A stretch of DNA of 58,552 nucleotides from assembly GCA_017550535.1 (NCBI GenBank), contig JAFZOS010000097.1:1-58552 (forward strand), read 5' to 3'. Origin of the DNA: Lachnospiraceae bacterium (lineage in GTDB: Bacteria > Bacillota > Clostridia > Lachnospirales > Lachnospiraceae). The notes under the pieces were generated by a model, which was not told the origin of the DNA, made no database searches, and saw nothing but the letters and a program-made list of their open reading frames with translations. Made by a program: the position numbers and the translations under genes. Below, piece after piece: positions 49,226-57,575 of the stretch; positions within the stretch are counted from its first letter, which is position 1; each line of letters starts with the position of its first letter.

Positions 49226-49303
49226 ATGAACAGGACAATACTTTCAACAACATCATTTTTTACCTTCGCCTTTATGTCGGACCGATGTAAGGGTGATTTG
49301 TGA
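49226..49303 (+). CDS. pheL: Phe-rich leader peptide upstream of pheA-aroF
   Basis: 25 codons, ATG to TGA, with TTGGAG 5 nt upstream. The core SFFTFAFM has Phe at 11, 12, 14 and 16, similar in idea to E. coli PheL. It is followed 28 nt later by a strong terminator and then by prephenate dehydratase and DAHP synthase genes. Stalling at the Phe codons when charged tRNA-Phe is low would change folding of the leader RNA. Not homologous by sequence to enterobacterial PheL; assignment is from composition and position. Confidence 0.72.
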   Translation: MNRTILSTTSFFTFAFMSDRCKGDL

Positions 49304-49331
49304 TGTTTGAAAGTCATGAATCGAACTTGCA

Positions 49332-49363
49332 GGCGGTCAGTAAAAAAGCTGGCCGCCTTTTTT
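49332..49363 (+). terminator. Attenuator terminator of pheA-aroF
   Basis: GGCGGTCAG (49332-49340) / CTGGCCGCC (49349-49357), 9 bp with one G-U, then TTTTTT. A preceding hairpin GTTTGA/TCGAAC (49305-49310/49321-49326) and possible antiterminator pairing GACCG (49280-49284) with CGGTC (49334-49338) are visible; the latter is short. Confidence 0.85.
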
Positions 49364-49370
49364 GTGTAGA

Positions 49371-49445
49371 GCACTTAATGAGGTTTTTTCGAATTTAGTG
49401 CGAACCACATCTGTGTACTTAGCGAGGTGTTTTCGAGCTTAGTAC
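49371..49445. repeat. Two tandem hairpins with covarying stems
   Basis: Hairpin A: GCACTTAAT (49371-49379) / ATTTAGTGC (49393-49401). Hairpin B: GTACTTAGC (49415-49423) / GCTTAGTAC (49437-49445). Both have a T-T mismatch at the sixth position and almost the same loop (GAGGTxTTTTCGA). At stem positions 2, 8 and 9 both partners change together. They lie between the attenuator and the pheA ATG. Confidence 0.8.
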
Positions 49446-49485
49446 AGCAGATGTTCCTTAGCACACGCAGGAAGGTGGGACATAT

Positions 49486-50052
49486 ATGAAAAAGATCGCA
49501 TACAGCGGAATAGAAGGAGCGTTTGCGCATGTTGTCGCAAGAAAACTGTTTCCGGATGATATACACGTTCCGCACCCGGGTTTCAGGGAAGTATATGAAG
49601 CAGTGTTAAAGGGTGAGTGTGACGCAGCCGTCCTGCCGGTGGAGAACAGCTATGCCGGCCCCGTAAAGGAAACAGCGGAAATAATTGCGGAAGGAAAGCT
49701 CCGCATAGACAGTGAGTACACGCTCCCCATAGTACAGAATCTCCTTGGGGTGCGCGGGAGCAGGATTGGCGATATCAAAAAGGTCATAAGCCATATAAAG
49801 GCGCTTGAGCAGTGCGACGGCTATATAAAGGAACACGGATATGAAGTTATCGAGTCCGTCAACACGGCAATGGCGGCAAGAGAGGTAACAAGGATGCAGA
49901 ACCTTTCGGTCGCCGCCATAGCAAGCCTTGAGGTGGCCGCCATATACGGCCTTAAGGTTTTGGATGAACACATAAATGAAAGAGATGATAACAAGACACG
50001 GTTTGTCGTTGTATCTCGTATAGATGAAAGCACTTTTACAGATAACAGGTGA
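49486..50052 (+). CDS. pheA: Prephenate dehydratase, monofunctional, without ACT domain
   Basis: 188 residues. Converts prephenate to phenylpyruvate for phenylalanine. Opens AYSGIEGAFAHVVA, has VLPVENSYAGPV and ends with the catalytic-site motif KTRFVVVSR. There is no chorismate mutase part and no ACT domain, so Phe feedback inhibition through ACT is not expected; the leader attenuator upstream would supply control instead. AGGAAGGTGGGAC precedes the ATG. The aroF-type gene follows after 19 nt. Confidence 0.92.
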   Translation: MKKIAYSGIEGAFAHVVARKLFPDDIHVPHPGFREVYEAVLKGECDAAVLPVENSYAGPVKETAEIIAEGKLRIDSEYTLPIVQNLLGVRGSRIGDIKKVISHIKALEQCDGYIKEHGYEVIESVNTAMAAREVTRMQNLSVAAIASLEVAAIYGLKVLDEHINERDDNKTRFVVVSRIDESTFTDNR

Positions 50053-50071
50053 TAACAGGGAGGAAAAGACA

Positions 50072-51100
50072 ATGGGAATGATGTATGAAAGGCAGCTTGC
50101 AATACCGGCGGAGCTTAAGGAGATGTATCCGCTCACGGCAAAAATGAATGAGACGATCCAGCAAAGGAAGGCAGAACTCATATCCATATTTGAGGGAAGG
50201 CGCGACCGCCTGCTCCTTATAATCGGCCCGTGTTCGGCTGACAATGAGGATTCCGTAATGGAATATATAAGCAGGCTTGTTCCCGTACAGGAAAAGGTAA
50301 AGGATAAGATATTGATCGTTCCGAGGATATACACGAACAAGCCGCGAACGACGGCGGAAGGTTACAAGGGGATGCTCCATCAGCCCGACCCAACAGAAAA
50401 GCCTAACCTTTTCAAAGGCATTGAAGCCACGAGGCACATGCACATGCGGGCCGTTATGGAGACGGGTTTTGCGTGCGCGGACGAAATGCTGTACACGGAA
50501 AACTATGCATATCTTGATGATCTGCTCATTTATGTCGCGGTCGGTGCGCGCTCGGTTGAGGACCAGCAGCACAGGCTTACATCGAGCGGGATAAGCGTTC
50601 CGGTCGGCATGAAGAATCCCACATCCGGTGACTATCGCGTTATGATGAATGCGATCAGTGCGGCCCAGAACGGTCATACCTTCATATATCGGGGATGGCA
50701 GGTGCACTCTGACGGCAACAGACATACGCATGCCATATTGCGCGGATACACAGACCAGCACGGTTCGATGAAGCCAAATTATCACTACGAGGATCTCGTG
50801 AGATTATGTGATGTATATGATGAAATGCAGCTTCAAAATCCCGGTCTTATCGTTGACACGAACCATTGCAATTCAAATAAAAATCCTTTTGAGCAGCGGA
50901 GGATAGTCAAGGAAGTGCTTCATTCGGCAAGACATGATGAGCGTATCGCAAAGATACTTAAGGGCTTCATGATAGAAAGCTATCTGGAAGACGGCGCGCA
51001 GGAACCCGGCGGCGGATGCTATGGAAAATCCATAACCGATCCCTGCCTCGGCTGGGAAAAGTCCGAAAAGCTCATATATGAGATCGCGGAATTATTATAA
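50072..51100 (+). CDS. aroF: 3-deoxy-7-phosphoheptulonate synthase, class I (AroFGH type)
   Basis: 342 residues. Condenses phosphoenolpyruvate and erythrose 4-phosphate, the first step of aromatic synthesis. IIGPCSADNE, RIYTNKPRTTAEGYKG (typical KPRTT), VGARSVEDQQHR, GMKNPTSGD and DTNHCNSNK with metal ligands, then SYLEDGAQ. Full length for the E. coli-like group, which is often Phe- or Tyr-inhibited. The ATG at 50072 with GGGAGGAAAAG is chosen over an in-frame ATG at 50024 inside pheA. Co-transcribed with pheA, so Phe supply controls pathway entry too. Confidence 0.94.
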   Translation: MGMMYERQLAIPAELKEMYPLTAKMNETIQQRKAELISIFEGRRDRLLLIIGPCSADNEDSVMEYISRLVPVQEKVKDKILIVPRIYTNKPRTTAEGYKGMLHQPDPTEKPNLFKGIEATRHMHMRAVMETGFACADEMLYTENYAYLDDLLIYVAVGARSVEDQQHRLTSSGISVPVGMKNPTSGDYRVMMNAISAAQNGHTFIYRGWQVHSDGNRHTHAILRGYTDQHGSMKPNYHYEDLVRLCDVYDEMQLQNPGLIVDTNHCNSNKNPFEQRRIVKEVLHSARHDERIAKILKGFMIESYLEDGAQEPGGGCYGKSITDPCLGWEKSEKLIYEIAELL

Positions 51101-51190
51101 AATAAGCGATTGCAGGTGCGGGCGGGGGATAATTGTTGTATAATACAGTATCGGGATAAGTAAATAGATCAAAAGACTTAAGGAATACTA

Positions 51191-52129
51191 ATGAGCATTA
51201 CTGTAGTTGCGGAACAGATGATAATGATAGTGCTTCTTATAGCACTTGGCTTTTATTCATACAGGAAGTCCATCATAAATGATGAGGTAACAAAGGGGAT
51301 ATCGGCGCTTATCATAAACTTTACCAACCCCTGCCTTATGGTGCATTCAATGTTAAGTTCGGGCGAGCGCGTAAGCGGGAGGCTGCTGCTCCTCGGCATG
51401 CTCTCCGCTGTTGCCGCAAATGCCTTTCTTATGATCATGGCAGAAATCCTGCCGCGGCTCTTAAAGGTTGAGAAAGCTGAAAGATACGGCTACTGGATGC
51501 TTTGCGTTTTCGGTAATATAGGATTTATCGGGATACCGCTCACGAATGCAGTGCTGGGGCCGGATTCACTTGTCTATGTATGCTTTCACAACCTGATCTT
51601 TTCACTTCTTATCTATACCGTGGGAATGAGCAAGATACGTACTGCAGCGGGAATTGATGAAGGCAGCGGGAATACGGTTCTTATAACGCTGCGCCGCTTT
51701 ATTAATACAGGTACCGTGTCAGTTATAGCAGCACTTATCCTGTATGTCGCCGGCGCATCGCTGCCCGGAATAATTATGTCAACCATTGACTACGCGGGTC
51801 GATCAACGACATTCCTTTCAATGATGATACTTGGAGCAGCTGTAGCGAGGATGTCCGTGAAACAGGTTGTGACCGATGTGCGGCTTATGATCTTCTCGCT
51901 TATAAGGCTCATTGCCATACCTGTACTCCTTGTAGTGCTGTTAAAGCTGTTCATAAACGATAATATGATCATATGCACGGCGGCGCTGATGCTTGCTGTA
52001 CCTGCGGGCAATATGCCGCTCATCCTTGCCACGCAGCATGGACTTAAGGCCCGCACTATATCCGACGGGATAGTGCTCTCTACCGTTCTTTCGGTGATAA
52101 CCATCCCGATAGTTACTCTGTTTGTATAA
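51191..52129 (+). CDS. AEC-family (auxin efflux carrier-like) transporter
   Basis: 312 residues, about ten membrane helices in two five-helix halves. Helix words include ISALIINFTNPCLM (with the broken-helix Pro), GNIGFIGIPLTNAVLG and AVPAGNMPLILATQHGL. Bacterial AEC proteins transport carboxylates or amino-acid derivatives; the substrate is unknown. Placement after aromatic genes might hint at an aromatic acid but it has its own upstream TATAAT (near 51138), so this is weak. Confidence 0.88.
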   Translation: MSITVVAEQMIMIVLLIALGFYSYRKSIINDEVTKGISALIINFTNPCLMVHSMLSSGERVSGRLLLLGMLSAVAANAFLMIMAEILPRLLKVEKAERYGYWMLCVFGNIGFIGIPLTNAVLGPDSLVYVCFHNLIFSLLIYTVGMSKIRTAAGIDEGSGNTVLITLRRFINTGTVSVIAALILYVAGASLPGIIMSTIDYAGRSTTFLSMMILGAAVARMSVKQVVTDVRLMIFSLIRLIAIPVLLVVLLKLFINDNMIICTAALMLAVPAGNMPLILATQHGLKARTISDGIVLSTVLSVITIPIVTLFV

Positions 52130-52169
52130 ATGCGATCGATTTTTATTCAATGATCAGGTGAGGTGCAAA

Positions 52170-53099
52170 ATGACAAAATATGACAAATACGGTGCGCTCC
52201 ATGTAAACGCAAAAGGTAAGCTCGTTGACAGGAACGGTACGATCGTGACTCTGCACGGATATTCAACTCACGGTCTCTCATGGTATCCGCAGTACGTTAA
52301 CAGGGATTTCTTTGAGTTCATGAGTGAAAAATGGCATGTAGATGTTGTGAGGCTTGCGATGTATACCGCGGAACATAACGGTTACTGCGTGGGCGATGAG
52401 GATAATAAGAATCAGCTGATCGAGATCATCGACCGCGGCGTAAAGGCAGCCACCGAGGTCGGACTGTATGTTATCATCGACTGGCATATACTGTCAGACT
52501 CAAATCCGCTCATGCATAAGGATGAGGCTGTCAGGTTTTTTGATCTGATGGCTTCAAAATACCACGCATACGGTAATGTTTTTTATGAGATATGCAATGA
52601 GCCGAACGTTAACTGTACATGGCAGGATATTAAAAAATACGCAGAAGAGATAATCCCCGTAATCAGGAAGTATGATGAATACGCAGTAATATTGTGCGGT
52701 ACACCGACATGGTCACAGGATGTGGACATGCCTGCCGGGGATCCGATAACGATCGATAATAATCTTATGTATGTACTTCACTTTTATGCGGACACGCATC
52801 GCGATGAACTGAGGAATAAATTTGAAGCCGCGGCAAAACAGGGACTTCCGCTGTTCATTTCCGAGTTCGGCTGCTGCGATGCGGGAGGCGACCTTGCCAA
52901 TAATTTTGAACAGGCAGAGGCATGGATAGCGCTTGCAGACAAATATGATGTAAGCTACATCATGTGGAATATAGCAAACCGCGATGAGAGCAGCGCATCA
53001 TTTGTGCCTGAATGTGAAAAGATCACGGATTTTACGGATGAGGACCTTAACGAGGCCTGCAGGTGGTATCTGGGCGTGCTTAAGGATCATGCCGATTAA
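52170..53099 (+). CDS. GH5 subfamily 2-like endoglucanase without signal peptide
   Basis: 309 residues, TIM-barrel cellulase. Closely parallels Bacillus EglS-type GH5_2: LHGYSTHGLSWYPQYVN, VVRLAMYTAEHNGY, VIIDWHILSDSNP, acid/base Glu in YEICNEPN, GTPTWSQDVD, YVLHFYADTH and nucleophile Glu in FISEFGCCD. No signal peptide, TM helix, linker or CBM, so it should act in the cytosol on imported cello- or glucan oligosaccharides, unlike most GH5_2. GGTGAGG precedes the ATG at 52170; the in-frame ATG at 52122 lies in the previous gene. Confidence 0.92.
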   Translation: MTKYDKYGALHVNAKGKLVDRNGTIVTLHGYSTHGLSWYPQYVNRDFFEFMSEKWHVDVVRLAMYTAEHNGYCVGDEDNKNQLIEIIDRGVKAATEVGLYVIIDWHILSDSNPLMHKDEAVRFFDLMASKYHAYGNVFYEICNEPNVNCTWQDIKKYAEEIIPVIRKYDEYAVILCGTPTWSQDVDMPAGDPITIDNNLMYVLHFYADTHRDELRNKFEAAAKQGLPLFISEFGCCDAGGDLANNFEQAEAWIALADKYDVSYIMWNIANRDESSASFVPECEKITDFTDEDLNEACRWYLGVLKDHAD

Positions 53100-53123
53100 C
53101 GTGTTCTGTTGTTATGCAGGGCA

Positions 53124-53152
53124 TTGCTTGAAGGTCAAAACTGTGATACACT
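53124..53152 (+). promoter_or_regulatory. Predicted promoter of cheC
   Basis: TTGCTT (53124-53129), 17-bp spacer, TACACT (53147-53152). Weak -35. Confidence 0.5.
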
Positions 53153-53184
53153 AAAGTATATATTTTGCGAAAGAGGAAGCACTA

Positions 53185-53802
53185 ATGGGTACTTACGATG
53201 GCTACAGCGATATGCAGATAGATGTGCTTAAGGAAATAGGCAACATAGGCTCAGGTAATGCCTGTACCGCACTTGCCATGCTCCTTAATACATTTGTTGA
53301 TATGTCGGTTCCGAGCGTACGGCTGCTCGATCTTGATTCTGTCAAGGAATTCCTTGGCGGGGAGGAAAGCGAGGTACTTGGCATCAAGATAGGTGTCAAG
53401 GAGGACCTTACCGGCATGATGATGCACATCGTAAAGAAGCCGTTTGCCGAGAAGATAATCAATACATTCTATCCCAAGGAGCTTGCAACGCTTGCCGATC
53501 TTGGGGATATGGATCTTTCCGTATTATCCGAAATGGGTAATATCACATCGGGCGCATATGCCAATGCACTTGCTTCTCTGTCGGGCATGAAGGTGGACAT
53601 CATGACTCCGCAGTATCATGTGAGCACTGTCGGCGATATCCTTAAGATACCGTTTGATGAATGTGCCTCGGTCGGAGATAAGATACTTGTTATCGATGAG
53701 CAGTTCATAATGGGTGAGGAGAAGATGACCAGCCATATGCTCCTCATACTTGATGCACCGTCCCTTGATAAGCTCTTCACACGGCTGGGAATTACTTCCT
53801 AG
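53185..53802 (+). CDS. cheC: CheC-family CheY-P phosphatase
   Basis: 205 residues with both phosphatase helices intact: DVLKEIGNIGSGNA and SVLSEMGNITSGAYANA, each with the E-x-x-N pair. Dephosphorylates CheY-type regulators in chemotaxis, in Bacillus with CheD as partner. No other chemotaxis gene is in the window, so it may serve a receiver protein such as the orphan double-REC or HD-GYP regulator found here (inference). The next gene is 14 nt downstream. Confidence 0.92.
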   Translation: MGTYDGYSDMQIDVLKEIGNIGSGNACTALAMLLNTFVDMSVPSVRLLDLDSVKEFLGGEESEVLGIKIGVKEDLTGMMMHIVKKPFAEKIINTFYPKELATLADLGDMDLSVLSEMGNITSGAYANALASLSGMKVDIMTPQYHVSTVGDILKIPFDECASVGDKILVIDEQFIMGEEKMTSHMLLILDAPSLDKLFTRLGITS

Positions 53803-53816
53803 GAGGAACAAACCTT

Positions 53817-54116
53817 ATGAATCCCAAGATAAGGACCGAAGCGGTGGATTATCTTCTTGATGCTATCCTTAAGCTTCGCGATAAGGAAGAATGCTATATC
53901 TTTTTTGAGGATATCTGCACGATAAATGAGATAATGTCACTGTCCCAGCGGTTTGAAGTTGCCGCCATGCTAAGGGATAAAAAGACATATCTTGAGATCG
54001 CCGAGAAGACGGGAGCATCAACCGCAACGATAAGCCGCGTTAACCGCTCGCTAAATTACGGAAACGGCGGATACGATATGCTGTTTGAGCGGCTTAAGGG
54101 TAAGGACGGAGCATGA
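53817..54116 (+). CDS. yerC: YerC/YecD family TrpR-related DNA-binding protein
   Basis: 99 residues, all helical. INEIMSLSQRFEVAAML and TYLEIAEKTGASTATISRVNRSLNYG form a TrpR-like HTH. In Bacillus YerC sits next to pcrA and acts as a transcription regulator; the same order is seen here, with pcrA starting 1 nt after the stop. AGGAGGAACAAACC precedes the ATG. Confidence 0.93.
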   Translation: MNPKIRTEAVDYLLDAILKLRDKEECYIFFEDICTINEIMSLSQRFEVAAMLRDKKTYLEIAEKTGASTATISRVNRSLNYGNGGYDMLFERLKGKDGA

Positions 54117-54117
54117 T

Positions 54118-56391
54118 ATGAGCAAAGTTATAGATATGTTAAATGATAAACAGAAGGAGGCGGCTCTTCATACCGAAGGACCGCTTCTTATATTAGCGGG
54201 AGCGGGTTCCGGTAAGACTAGGGTCATAACCAACCGTATTGCATACATGATCGATGAATGCGGCGTGAATCCCTGGAACATCTTGGCCATCACCTTTACC
54301 AATAAGGCGGCGGGCGAGATGCGCTCAAGGGTCGATGATCTTGTGGGCTTCGGCTCCGAGAGCATATGGGTGGCGACCTTTCACAGCACCTGTGTACGGA
54401 TCTTAAGGCGGTATATCGACAAGATAGGATATGATACAAACTTTACGATATACGATACAGACGATACCAAGGCTGTTATGAAGGCTGTCTGCAAGCGGCT
54501 TAAGATCGATACAAAACAGATGCCGGAGCGTGCGTTTTTATCTGCAATATCTCATGCAAAAGAGGAGATGATATCGGCTGCCGATTATGCGCTTGATGAG
54601 GCAGGAAGCTTTGGAGGATCACAGGTTGCAAAGGTATATGCCGAATACGAGAAGGAGCTTAAGAAATGTAATGCGCTTGATTTTGACGACCTTCTCCTTA
54701 AAACCGTGGATCTGTTTACTGCATGGCCCGAGATACTTGATTCTTATCAGGAACGGATTAAGTACATAATGGTCGATGAGTATCAGGATACCAATACCGT
54801 TCAGTTTGAATTCATAAGGCTCCTGGCTTCAAAATACCGCAATATCTGCGTGGTCGGCGACGATGACCAGTCGATATATAAGTTCAGGGGCGCGAACATC
54901 CGGAACATACTGGATTTTGAAAAGGTTTACAAGGATGCGAAGGTTGTAAAGCTTGAGCAGAATTACCGCTCGACGCAGCACATACTCGATGCGGCCAATT
55001 CGGTGATAAAGAACAATGCGGGCAGGAAGGACAAGGCGCTGTGGACCGATAAGGGTGACGGCAGTCTGATACATTTTAAGCAGTGTGATTCTGCCTATGA
55101 GGAGGCTGAATACGTAGCCGATACGATAGCTGCCGGAAAGCGCGACTGCAAGTATGATTACAGGGACTGCGCGGTTCTGTATCGTACCAATGCACAGGCA
55201 CGTCTCCTTGAGGAAAAACTGATATTTGCGGGCATCCCTTACGATGTGGTCGGAGGAGTGAACTTTTATGCGCGGCGTGAGATAAAGGATATCCTTGCCT
55301 ACCTTAAAACGATCGACAATGCAAGGGATGACATAGCGGTAAAGCGCATAATCAATGTTCCGAGACGAGGAATCGGTGCGACTACGATAAATAAGGTCCA
55401 GGATTACGCAAGTGAAAACGATATGACTTTTTATGATGCGTTAAAACAGGCGGAGGATATACCGGGTATGGGTAGGAGCGCATTAAAGCTTAAGCCCTTC
55501 GTTGACATGATACAGGTATTTCGCAGCAAGCTCCCGTATATAACGCTTGAGGAACTTGTAAAGGATATCCTCGATACTACCGCATACATCGAAAACATGG
55601 AGTCGGATGATAAGGAGGATGAAGAATCACGCATCGAAAACATCGACGAATTTATAAATAAAGTGGTAGCCTATGAGGAAGAGCAGGAGGATGAGCCCAC
55701 GCTGTCCGGCTTCCTTGAGGAAGTTGCTCTGGTCGCGGATATAGATAACATTAACACGGACAGCAACAAGGTGCTCCTTATGACCCTGCACAGTGCAAAG
55801 GGACTTGAGTTCCCGCATGTTTTTCTTACCGGACTTGAGGAGGGACTGTTCCCGAGTTATATGAACATAACAAGCGATGATCCTTCGGAACTCGAAGAGG
55901 AGAGGCGGCTGTGTTACGTCGGTATCACAAGGGCGATGGAGGAGCTTACCATAACCTGCGCCAGGCAGAGGATGGTACGGGGTGAAACACAGTATAATGC
56001 GCCGTCGCGTTTTGTTAAGGAGATACCTCCGCAGCTATTGGATCTTAAGGTACCCGGAAACCGTGTGCGTTTAAATGACGGGACCGTACCCGTAAAGCCC
56101 AAGCCGTATGCGATGCCCCTGCATGAAAGGAATGCGCAGGCAAAGCCGTTCATTGCCTCCGCAAGTAAGGCCATGGCCGGCGCATCGATAATGACCGGAA
56201 AAGAGATAGGCGGATCGGGAAGCCTTGATTATGATGTAGGCGATACCGTAAGGCATGTAAAGTTCGGCGAAGGTGTCGTTATGAAGATCGAAAAGGGGAC
56301 AAGGGATTACGAGGTCACCGTGGATTTTAAGGGCTACGGCATCAAAAAGATGTTTGCGGGATTTGCCAAGCTCAAGAAGGCAGGTATGTAA
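54118..56391 (+). CDS. pcrA: ATP-dependent DNA helicase PcrA (UvrD/Rep family)
   Basis: 757 residues, superfamily 1A 3'-5' helicase. Motif I GAGSGKTRVITNRIAYM, motif II VDEYQDTN, motif III GDDDQSIYKFRGAN, motif IV QNYRST, motif V TLHSAKGLEFPHVF and motif VI YVGITRAMEEL, all intact. The C-terminal Tudor-like domain (DYDVGDTVRHVKFGEGVV) that contacts RNA polymerase is present. Roles: repair, plasmid replication and clearing of stalled transcription. ATG at 54118 is used; an in-frame ATG at 54085 lies inside yerC. Confidence 0.97.
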   Translation: MSKVIDMLNDKQKEAALHTEGPLLILAGAGSGKTRVITNRIAYMIDECGVNPWNILAITFTNKAAGEMRSRVDDLVGFGSESIWVATFHSTCVRILRRYIDKIGYDTNFTIYDTDDTKAVMKAVCKRLKIDTKQMPERAFLSAISHAKEEMISAADYALDEAGSFGGSQVAKVYAEYEKELKKCNALDFDDLLLKTVDLFTAWPEILDSYQERIKYIMVDEYQDTNTVQFEFIRLLASKYRNICVVGDDDQSIYKFRGANIRNILDFEKVYKDAKVVKLEQNYRSTQHILDAANSVIKNNAGRKDKALWTDKGDGSLIHFKQCDSAYEEAEYVADTIAAGKRDCKYDYRDCAVLYRTNAQARLLEEKLIFAGIPYDVVGGVNFYARREIKDILAYLKTIDNARDDIAVKRIINVPRRGIGATTINKVQDYASENDMTFYDALKQAEDIPGMGRSALKLKPFVDMIQVFRSKLPYITLEELVKDILDTTAYIENMESDDKEDEESRIENIDEFINKVVAYEEEQEDEPTLSGFLEEVALVADIDNINTDSNKVLLMTLHSAKGLEFPHVFLTGLEEGLFPSYMNITSDDPSELEEERRLCYVGITRAMEELTITCARQRMVRGETQYNAPSRFVKEIPPQLLDLKVPGNRVRLNDGTVPVKPKPYAMPLHERNAQAKPFIASASKAMAGASIMTGKEIGGSGSLDYDVGDTVRHVKFGEGVVMKIEKGTRDYEVTVDFKGYGIKKMFAGFAKLKKAGM

Positions 56392-56419
56392 ACATGGCTA
56401 TATCCGCAGGATTTTGAGC

Positions 56420-56448
56420 TTGTTACATACCGATTAATATAGTATAAT
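56420..56448 (+). promoter_or_regulatory. Predicted sigma-A promoter of small acidic membrane protein
   Basis: TTGTTA (56420-56425), 17-bp spacer, perfect TATAAT (56443-56448). Confidence 0.7.
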
Positions 56449-56477
56449 ACTTAATAGTATTTAACGGAGGTTGGGGT

Positions 56478-56705
56478 ATGGATACTATGATGAATGAAAT
56501 CCTTAAGATAAAAGAGGAGGAGAAAAAGACCAACGTCGTACTCATCGTATGTACGGTATTGGTTGCGGCTGTTGCTATCGCCGCCATCATCTACGGGTTG
56601 TACTGTTATTTCACACCGGATTATCTTGATGATTTTGATGATGATTATGAAGATGAATTCGATGATGATTTTGATGATGATTTCTTCGAGAATGAGGAAG
56701 ACTGA
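56478..56705 (+). CDS. Small single-pass membrane protein with Asp/Glu-rich tail
   Basis: 75 residues. A charged N-terminal helix (KIKEEEKK), a TM helix at ~20-44 (VVLIVCTVLVAAVAIAAIIYG) and a C-terminal tail of about 27 residues that is nearly all Asp, Glu and Phe (DDFDDDYEDEF). ACGGAGG and its own promoter precede it. I do not recognise a family; such tails could bind cations or basic proteins. Annotated as hypothetical. Confidence 0.75.
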   Translation: MDTMMNEILKIKEEEKKTNVVLIVCTVLVAAVAIAAIIYGLYCYFTPDYLDDFDDDYEDEFDDDFDDDFFENEED

Positions 56706-56722
56706 CCTGATTTAATAAGGAG

Positions 56723-57514
56723 TTAACGGCACATGAGCCAAAGAAGCGCATAGCATACAGGTTGGTGTATTATGTAAACCAACAGGCTTTTTGTACCGAG
56801 TTTCGTAAGCACGGGTATGCTGCGCTTTAGGAGCGTGTTTTTATCCGTAAGGATTATCTTTCCCAGGTGGTAACCGATAAGGTACATAAATATCCACGGT
56901 ATCAGCGGGAAGTAATCACCCGAGGAAAAACCGTGATCCGGCAGGCCAAGCGGAGCAAGTGCACGGTATCTGTAAAGCGTATCGGGCAATGATATCAGTT
57001 TATGATATCTTGTTCCTATATAGCCGCTTGCCAGGTGCTTTGTAAGTATAAACAGGATAAAACAGATAAGGATGTGGATCAGTTCGGTAGGGACAGGGTT
57101 GTCCTTACCGGATTTTTGATTATTCATTAATCTGTCCAGTGGTATCATGAAAAGGGTTGCAGCTCCCATAAACGTGAGAACGCCGTAATATATCGCCTGG
57201 CTTGGCATAAATGTTGCGGTAACGAGTGTGATCGCTGTTCCGAGCGCTAAAAGGATGATGCCTCGTTTAAGGGCATGCCTGCGGCCGAAGGACCATACCA
57301 TGCCGGACACAAGGATGAACGATATGCATATGGACTGCTGCCACAGGAAAGCACCTCTGCCTGCGATCCACTGAGGGTTTTTCCCGAATGCCGAAAAATA
57401 ATCATAACAGGCATGATACAGCACCATGCTTATCATCGTGATCCCGCGGTATGCATCTATAAGGCAGAATCGCCCGTCCTTTTGTTTTGCTTTACCTGTT
57501 TGTTTTGCATCCAT
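56723..57514 (-). CDS. DUF1624/heparan-alpha-glucosaminide acetyltransferase-like membrane protein
   Basis: 263 residues, about seven TM helices. Starts FCLIDAYRGITMISMVLYHA (the R-G and H of HGSNAT_cat-like proteins), then FILVSGMVWSFGRRHALKRG and IYYGVLTFMGAATLFMIP, with FPLIPWIFMYLIGYHLGK near the end. Probably a membrane acyltransferase for a sugar or envelope molecule. No ribosome binding site is clear before the ATG at 57514. It is divergent from the rlmD-like gene with only 61 bp between them. Confidence 0.82.
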   Translation of the reverse strand: MDAKQTGKAKQKDGRFCLIDAYRGITMISMVLYHACYDYFSAFGKNPQWIAGRGAFLWQQSICISFILVSGMVWSFGRRHALKRGIILLALGTAITLVTATFMPSQAIYYGVLTFMGAATLFMIPLDRLMNNQKSGKDNPVPTELIHILICFILFILTKHLASGYIGTRYHKLISLPDTLYRYRALAPLGLPDHGFSSGDYFPLIPWIFMYLIGYHLGKIILTDKNTLLKRSIPVLTKLGTKSLLVYIIHQPVCYALLWLMCR

Positions 57515-57575
57515 AACGAAAAGTTTAATATATAAATATATTCGAAGTCAACATAGGCTTCCCATTGAGGCGTAT

